A stretch of 64,000 bases of DNA, from the NCBI RefSeq assembly GCF_921293095.1, contig NC_060248.1, positions 134,800,972 through 134,864,971 of the forward strand, given 5' to 3'. This DNA is from Ischnura elegans. Its lineage: Eukaryota; Arthropoda; Insecta; Odonata; Coenagrionidae. Every line of letters begins with the position of its first letter. The stretch's first letter is position 1. The notes below the pieces were generated by a model. It saw only the letters and a list, made by a program, of their open reading frames with translations, ran no database searches and was not told the DNA's origin. Shown here piece after piece: positions 58,825 to 64,000 of this stretch. Position numbers and translations under genes: made by a program.

Positions 58825-59850
58825 GGTGTGACGACGGTGATGAGACGTTCGTGTTTACATTGGGAACGACTCTCGGACAACAATGGAAGTAGCATTAAAA
58901 GTACTACGAGTTTCGTTCAAAGGTAAAAAGTAATCAAAGGTAAAAAATAATCATTAACCAGATGATGTGGCATACAAGTGTCAAATTAAGATAGGAGTTT
59001 CGGCATTATAGTTGAGAAAGAATGAAGCAATTGGCACAAATTGTTTGGTTTTAATGAGCGAATTACACCGAATACACCGAGAAAATTGCAAAAACCCGTG
59101 TTATTTTATGGAAAAAGTTGTAGAAGTAATTTCCGATTTACGTATGGAATTTCAAACGATATGCATATTTTTCGTTCCAAGCGGGAGACACAAGCTTTGA
59201 ATAGACGTTCGAATCGTATATTTCGATGGAGAGTTGAGGGAAACAGGGCGAGAAAAAAAACGCCGTGCAATTTTATGGGAAAATTGTGAATATAATTTAC
59301 GACTCATGTATTATTTATGCACTTTCAATCATGATCAAATCATGAAAACAGAGAATCCACACCAAATACAGCAAACCCCATCGCTGTAGATAAAAAAATT
59401 GAGAGAGAAAAAGCAGACGTAAGCATAACATTTATAAATAGAGGGTAGTCTACGGTACGTGATGCGAGTTCGCATTTTATACCCCTTGAGAAAAGTGCTT
59501 AGCGGGCGAAATGAAATTTTCACTTCAATATATTCAATTCCAATTTTACCCATAAGTATTTAACTTTTGGATTTCAGGAACTACTGTATGATTGATCAAG
59601 AAGAAAATACAACTGAAGTCGACTTTAAAATCATATGCCGCATTTCATTTGAATATCTTGGAAAATATTTTTGAGAAGTTATTATAGAGATTATTATCAG
59701 GTATTTAAAAATACAATCATGTGCATCTATGCATGCAATCTACAGGAACCATGGAGTAACATGGTTTTTTAACATGAACTTACATTAAAATTTAGAAGTA
59801 AAATGACCATAAAATATTTTTGAAATAAAATGCCGATAAAATTTTATGCA

Positions 59851-60930
59851 TCATAATAAGAATTCACATCTTCTATTTTTCTGACTAGCAAACCGATTGA
59901 TTACATTGTCAGAATTAATGTTTATGTTTCTGTGAATATATAACAACGCCAACCCAGTCAATCGATCTTCATTCATCCTTGTTCTGAGCCAAGTTTTCAG
60001 TCTTCTCAAATCTGAAAAGCTCCGTTCAGCCGTAGCAGCAGAAATGGGTAGGGTCACCAAAGTTTGATACAGGATTTTCAACAGAGGATAATCATTTTCA
60101 TCACATTTCATGTAAAGTTCCATGGCAGTTTTCATTGATTTCATGTCATTAAATTCCGGACTTTTTTTTCAAAAAAGTGATCTCATTATCAAATTCCGTT
60201 AACATTGTACTCTTTTTTCAATAACGGCGCATATTTATCTCATATTTTTTCAAGCATGCTTTCTAACGAGTCCGAATTTTTTATTTCCATGAAAATAGCT
60301 GGGATTCAGGCAGCAGGCTTAGTATATTCAACTTGAAGCACTATTGACTCTCCAGCAAATCTGTCCTTGATATCCGTATTTACGTAATCTAAGATGGGAA
60401 TATAGATGATTTTTTTCCCAATACGCGATTATATCATATTCATCATTGGTAGCCGGGTAATTTGCTCGGTTCTTTTACCGATTGGCTGCACGTGGAATGT
60501 GGATTTGAATGTCCATTTCCTCCATAATTTTCTTAGCCTTTGCAAAAATTCCAGAGAAAATTTTATAAGAGTTCGTCCGCTTATCCTTTAGTACTTCAAA
60601 AGTTTGGTCAACTTTTTTTTAGCTCGAAAAACATCTACAGTCTCATTTTGCAAATATCTGCTTAAGATATAAGTTGCACTCAAAACATCACTCAGACTAT
60701 ATACAGTTATAATGAATTCACAATTACAAATTGATAACAATAAATATTTTCCTTTAGTTGCCGTTTTATAATCATCCCACTTTGACACTTTTTCGAGAGC
60801 TTTGGCAATATCAGGTAAGTCGTCTCTAAAAGTTAACAATAGCTTTATGCCTTTCTACCCATCTAGTCTCGCAGTTACCAGTCATTTGATGACCTAAGAT
60901 ATCAACAACGGTTTTATTACGTTTACTTGA
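59851..60930 (-). pseudogene. hAT transposase, C-terminal half, broken
   Basis: On the minus strand: ETRWVERHKAIVNF near 60890-60845, then LEKVSKWDDYKTATKGKYLL and VYSLSDVLSATYILSRYLQN (60839-60588), then ~0.4 kb of decayed sequence. The C-terminal dimerisation block TLPISAATAERSFSDLRRLK, with RMNEDRLTGLALLYIHR, ends at a stop at 59851. These are the hallmark blocks of hAT proteins related to ZMYM/DUF4371-type transposases. The N-terminal zinc finger was not found. Confidence 0.85.
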
Positions 60931-62379
60931 TGCTTTAAAAAGTCGCGGGAAGAGATATAGAATCTTGTTCCTTTGAATCATTTTCTAGCCGAGGCTTCTT
61001 CCTTATTAGCCACCTATCCATTTTGCATATCTATGCAAATAAACTTAAATCTACGCGTACACAAAGAAAGAGAAATCAGTTTGATGACATAAAAAAAGAA
61101 TACAACCCCAACACGAATGAAACTGTCCAAGCTCACGTGTGATTGATGAATTACTCCAAGCGTTTCAGAGAGAAAGTCTTTAGAATGTGTGGTCAGAGGA
61201 AATCTTCAACAATTTTGCTCGTAATTGTACAGAGCTCCAACTTTAAACAGCAGGCCAGCAAAACATACCTGCGCTCCACCTTTGTGCTGCTTGACCGTGC
61301 ACACGAGTGGAAACGATCGATGAATCTGTTGTCGGAGTTGCAGACTTTCAAATTCGAATCATAGATCTGGCAAGATCTAAGGAATATATAGTTGCAGAAA
61401 TTTTCTACAAAGAAAATAAACTTGCCTACCGATAGTGAAACAAATTATTCGGAACATCTCAACTTAGAGAAAAACTCTTTCTGGCTATAGGAAGGAAGAA
61501 TGTATGTACTGTGGAATTTGGCCACATCCGCTGCGCTGGGGGTGACTTTGGCCACATGCGCTTCGGTAGGTAGGTAAGAGGAGATTGCAAGCAGCAAAAA
61601 AAATCCTTCAGTGACCGCCCAGGGGGGGGCGCGCGCCCCCCGCGCCCCCCGGCTGGAGCCGCCCCTGCACCGACAGCACACCATTCCGTACCGACGACGG
61701 TTTCCATACCGACGACGGCAAATTCAGCGATTCAGTATGGTCGTCGGTATCAAACCAGTCGGTACGGTTCCCCCTCCTTCCCAAACAGGGAAAATCCGAA
61801 TATATCCGAAGTTGAAAGTCATCTAACGTGTCTCCACCAATGAAAGAAGGGTAAAAACAAGTGAAGACTCATTGGCACAGTTAGTTATTGTCGTCATTCT
61901 CAATCTTTTTATTTGCGGAAATTACGACTTATTGCTAGATTATTAACTGCTTGCTTATTGCTAGTTGTTAACAATGCTTATATAATATGTGGTAGTAATG
62001 CTTTACCTACAGAATCGAAGGAAACAATATTACAACATCACAATATAGTTTGTATGTGATGGAGATTGTTGTTGCTGGAATGAATTATTGAAACTATCCT
62101 TGAGATCGTAGCTTCTTTTAAATATTGGTTCCGTATATTGCTATTTATTCATGATTTGGTAAAATAGTTGTCATTAAGTAAGTTCCGTCTAAATGTTATC
62201 AACGGAAGGTTATGCCATTGGCACCGTAGCAGACGAAAATAACATACCATGGAACGTGAACGTAGGATTCAAAAGCAAATGTAAATGTCATATTGGAGGA
62301 ACAAGTTAGGAAATTGTTATAAAAATATGGAGCTGGGTGTAATTAAAAGAAAATACATATGTTTAAGTTGCGCATTCCA

Positions 62380-62900
62380 AGTGAGAGAAAATGATAATAT
62401 TGCGGCAATCCTCATACTTATTAACAAAAATCTTCTTTTATCGTCAAGGGAATCAATGGCTGACGATGAAATGAAATATAGTTGCCTGTAACAAATGAAA
62501 TAAACTGATGCCGTTGTGGCAAACTTCATACTTAAATAAAAAGATCTTATTTCTATGCCGAGAGAAACGCCAAATGATGATTGAGTGAAATAATAGTTGC
62601 CTATTCAGAGTGAGATAAAGTGATAACATTGCGGCAAAACTCATATTTAATCTAAAATATATTTTTTATGTCAAAGGAGTAAATAAATGATGATAGAGAG
62701 AAATAAAGCCTATTACAAGTGAGTGAAAGTGGTAATATAAATGAGAGAAAGTCATTATATGTTAGCAAACCTCAAGTTTACTAACCAATATCTTATATTT
62801 CTGTCAAGGTAATCAATATAGATGACGACACAGTGAATTATAGAGGCGTATTCGAAGGGGCAGAAAAAGATAACATTGCAGCAAACCTCATTATTTACTC
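62380..62900. repeat. diverged tandem array, about five ~120-bp units
   Basis: The phrase GAGA(A)A - GATAA(T/C)ATTG(C/T)GGCAA - CCTCAT recurs near 62390, 62495, 62610, 62740 and 62860, followed each time by a TTTATGTCAA-like and an ATGATGA-like stretch. Spacing is about 105-130 bases. The units are well diverged. Confidence 0.65.
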
Positions 62901-63229
62901 GGAGATGAGGTAAAAACAAAATAAAACGTACAATGCGCTTCATAAAACCCACTAGTCGGTGGCCGTACCGACACCTTTTTGCTGTCGGCACGGCTACCGA
63001 CGATCTCCCGTCCTCACGCCGGTGCCGCACCGATCGGGTTCATACAGAATCGCACCACTTCTTGCCGGGAGTCGGTGTGACGTCGCACCCGACGAATCGG
63101 TGCCGCACCGATCGGTTTGGAGTTACAGAATACGGCCCCTGGCCAGAGGTAACGGTTTCAAGAAACCGATCATTTTCCCGAGTCCAGAACAGAAGCGAAG
63201 CAGATTCATTCACATGAATTGAAAAGAAG

Positions 63230-63688
63230 TAGGGATGGTCGGTTCGGATACATCGGATCCAAATATCCGCGGATATTGCCCTTCATCGGATACATCGGAT
63301 ACAAAGTCGCGCAAGACATCGGAGCTGGATCCGAAATTTTAAATTGCAACTTCAGTGAATACAACGCCCAAAAAGGGTGGAAAGAGTTCCGATTCTCTCT
63401 TCGAATGCGCCGTCGCATGCGATTCTTGTCCTACTCATGAACTGTTTTGTTTGAAAGCTCTCGCAGAGGTTACGTAGGAAAATTTCAGCCGTGGAAAATA
63501 AATAAGGCAAAATACGACTGGCACATAGTGTGACTCTTCCCAAGAGATTGAGCAATCATCGGGGGAATCTCAGGAATTTGAAAATGCATTTGGATACGAA
63601 AATATCCGATCCGAAAGATCCGGCTCCGAAAATCAAGGATCCGATCCGAATCCGGATACGAGAAAAATCCTGGATCCGTCCATCCCTA
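63230..63688. mobile_element. hAT-type MITE, 459 bp
   Basis: Ends TAGGGATGG and CCATCCCTA, with an exact 8-bp duplication, AAAAGAAG (63222-63229 and 63689-63696). Subterminal regions are packed with GGATACATCGGATCC-like motifs at the left and GATCCGGA-like motifs at the right. No transposase. Confidence 0.88.
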
Positions 63689-63696
63689 AAAAGAAG

Positions 63697-64000
63697 CATA
63701 ATCAACCGTAAACAAGCATTAAACCAATCATCGCGCATCAGCGCACCCAGCACGCAAAAATACTTTGAATCTTAATTTCCTATCTTTATTAGTTTGAACT
63801 GCGATCACTAATTGGCAGAGGAACACATCATTCTCAATCACCCACGGTCTGAATTTCTGACGAATTTGTTTCGAAGTTACGTTATCAGCCCGACATTTTG
63901 ACGGTATCCTGCTTAGAATCTAATCAGCATTTACCTGTAACTCATATTTAAAAATTAAATCTGATAAAGCACTGAGGTAAAATTTTAGCATTTCATATTC
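63697..64000. other. no recognised feature
   Basis: AT-rich to the window end; nothing recognised. Confidence 0.5.

Larger units (their letters stand above)
58362..61667 (-). mobile_element. hAT transposon, 3,306 bp, complete ends
   Basis: The ends are CAGGGGCGGCTCTAG and, inverted, CAGGGGCGGCTCCAG. An exact 8-bp duplication, CACCGACA, is at 58354-58361 and 61668-61675. G-run/C-run blocks lie inside both ends. A decayed hAT transposase is on the minus strand (59851-60930). Inside the left part are a later (TC)n/(TA)n run (58426-58475) and an inverted SINE pair (58494-58824). The element is full length by its ends but cannot be autonomous. Confidence 0.92.
58299..63139. mobile_element. TIR element with internal tandem repeats, split by a hAT transposon
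   Basis: GGGGCCGTATTCTGTA at 58299-58314 has its exact inverted copy at 63124-63139. With the hAT insert removed the element is about 1.5 kb. Sequence just inside both ends is rich in short ACCGAC/GTCGG motifs (for example 61680-61770 and 62950-63110). The centre is an array of ~120-bp tandem units. No transposase. The target-site duplication is not clear, so the superfamily is open. Confidence 0.65.

Noticed and set aside
62380..62900. Possible CRISPR-like repeats
   Set aside because: Units are ~120 bp, diverged and contiguous, without short exact repeats and unique spacers; this is a eukaryotic tandem array.

Overview
The window looks like a piece of a large, transposon-rich insect genome. 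It has one convincing intact gene, on the plus strand at about 52.55-54.84 kb. This gene has a TATA box, a 15-base coding exon 1, a 1,069-base phase-0 intron and a second exon. Together they encode a 113-residue secreted protein with three C-X5-C motifs, which I read as a cuticular protein of the CPCFC family. That family is an arthropod cuticle family, so the source is an arthropod and most likely an insect. I cannot name the species from sequence alone. Most of the other recognisable sequence is mobile-element debris.

Layout. 0-3.35 kb: a broken DDE-type transposase end, the 5' part of a LINE on the minus strand, and two LINE fragments. 3.35-9.11 kb: a nested cluster in which one old non-LTR retrotransposon (ORF1 with an SGNH-hydrolase-like domain, then an endonuclease) was interrupted four times. 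The insertions are a pogo-like DNA transposon, a Penelope-like element, a solo LTR and a 5'-truncated LINE. Each has its own target-site duplication, and removing each one restores the host reading frame. 9.8-23.3 kb: more copies of the LINE 5' region (one split by a small hAT element), LINE 3' ends, foldback structures, a TIR element and a tRNA-derived SINE. 24-32 kb: hAT-like MITE, SINE pairs, a 1.66-kb TIR element carrying a 0.4-kb tandem duplication, and a Penelope-like 3' end. 33-40 kb: several LINE C-terminal fragments, a Jockey-like RT and a hAT-like MITE. 40.5-46.4 kb is mostly featureless. 46.4-50.6 kb: a piggyBac-like element inserted in a LINE RT. 52-55 kb: the cuticle gene; a diverged copy of its 3' UTR lies at 57.07 kb. 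58.3-63.1 kb: a TIR element with internal tandem repeats, split by a complete but decayed hAT transposon with an exact 8-bp duplication. 63.2-63.7 kb: another hAT MITE.

The genes do not form a pathway. The cuticle gene sits alone, and the rest records waves of insertion. The frame-restoring insertions and exact target-site duplications give a relative order of events. No CRISPR array, rRNA or functional-looking tRNA was seen; the tRNA-like segments are heads of SINEs or part of a LINE 5' region.
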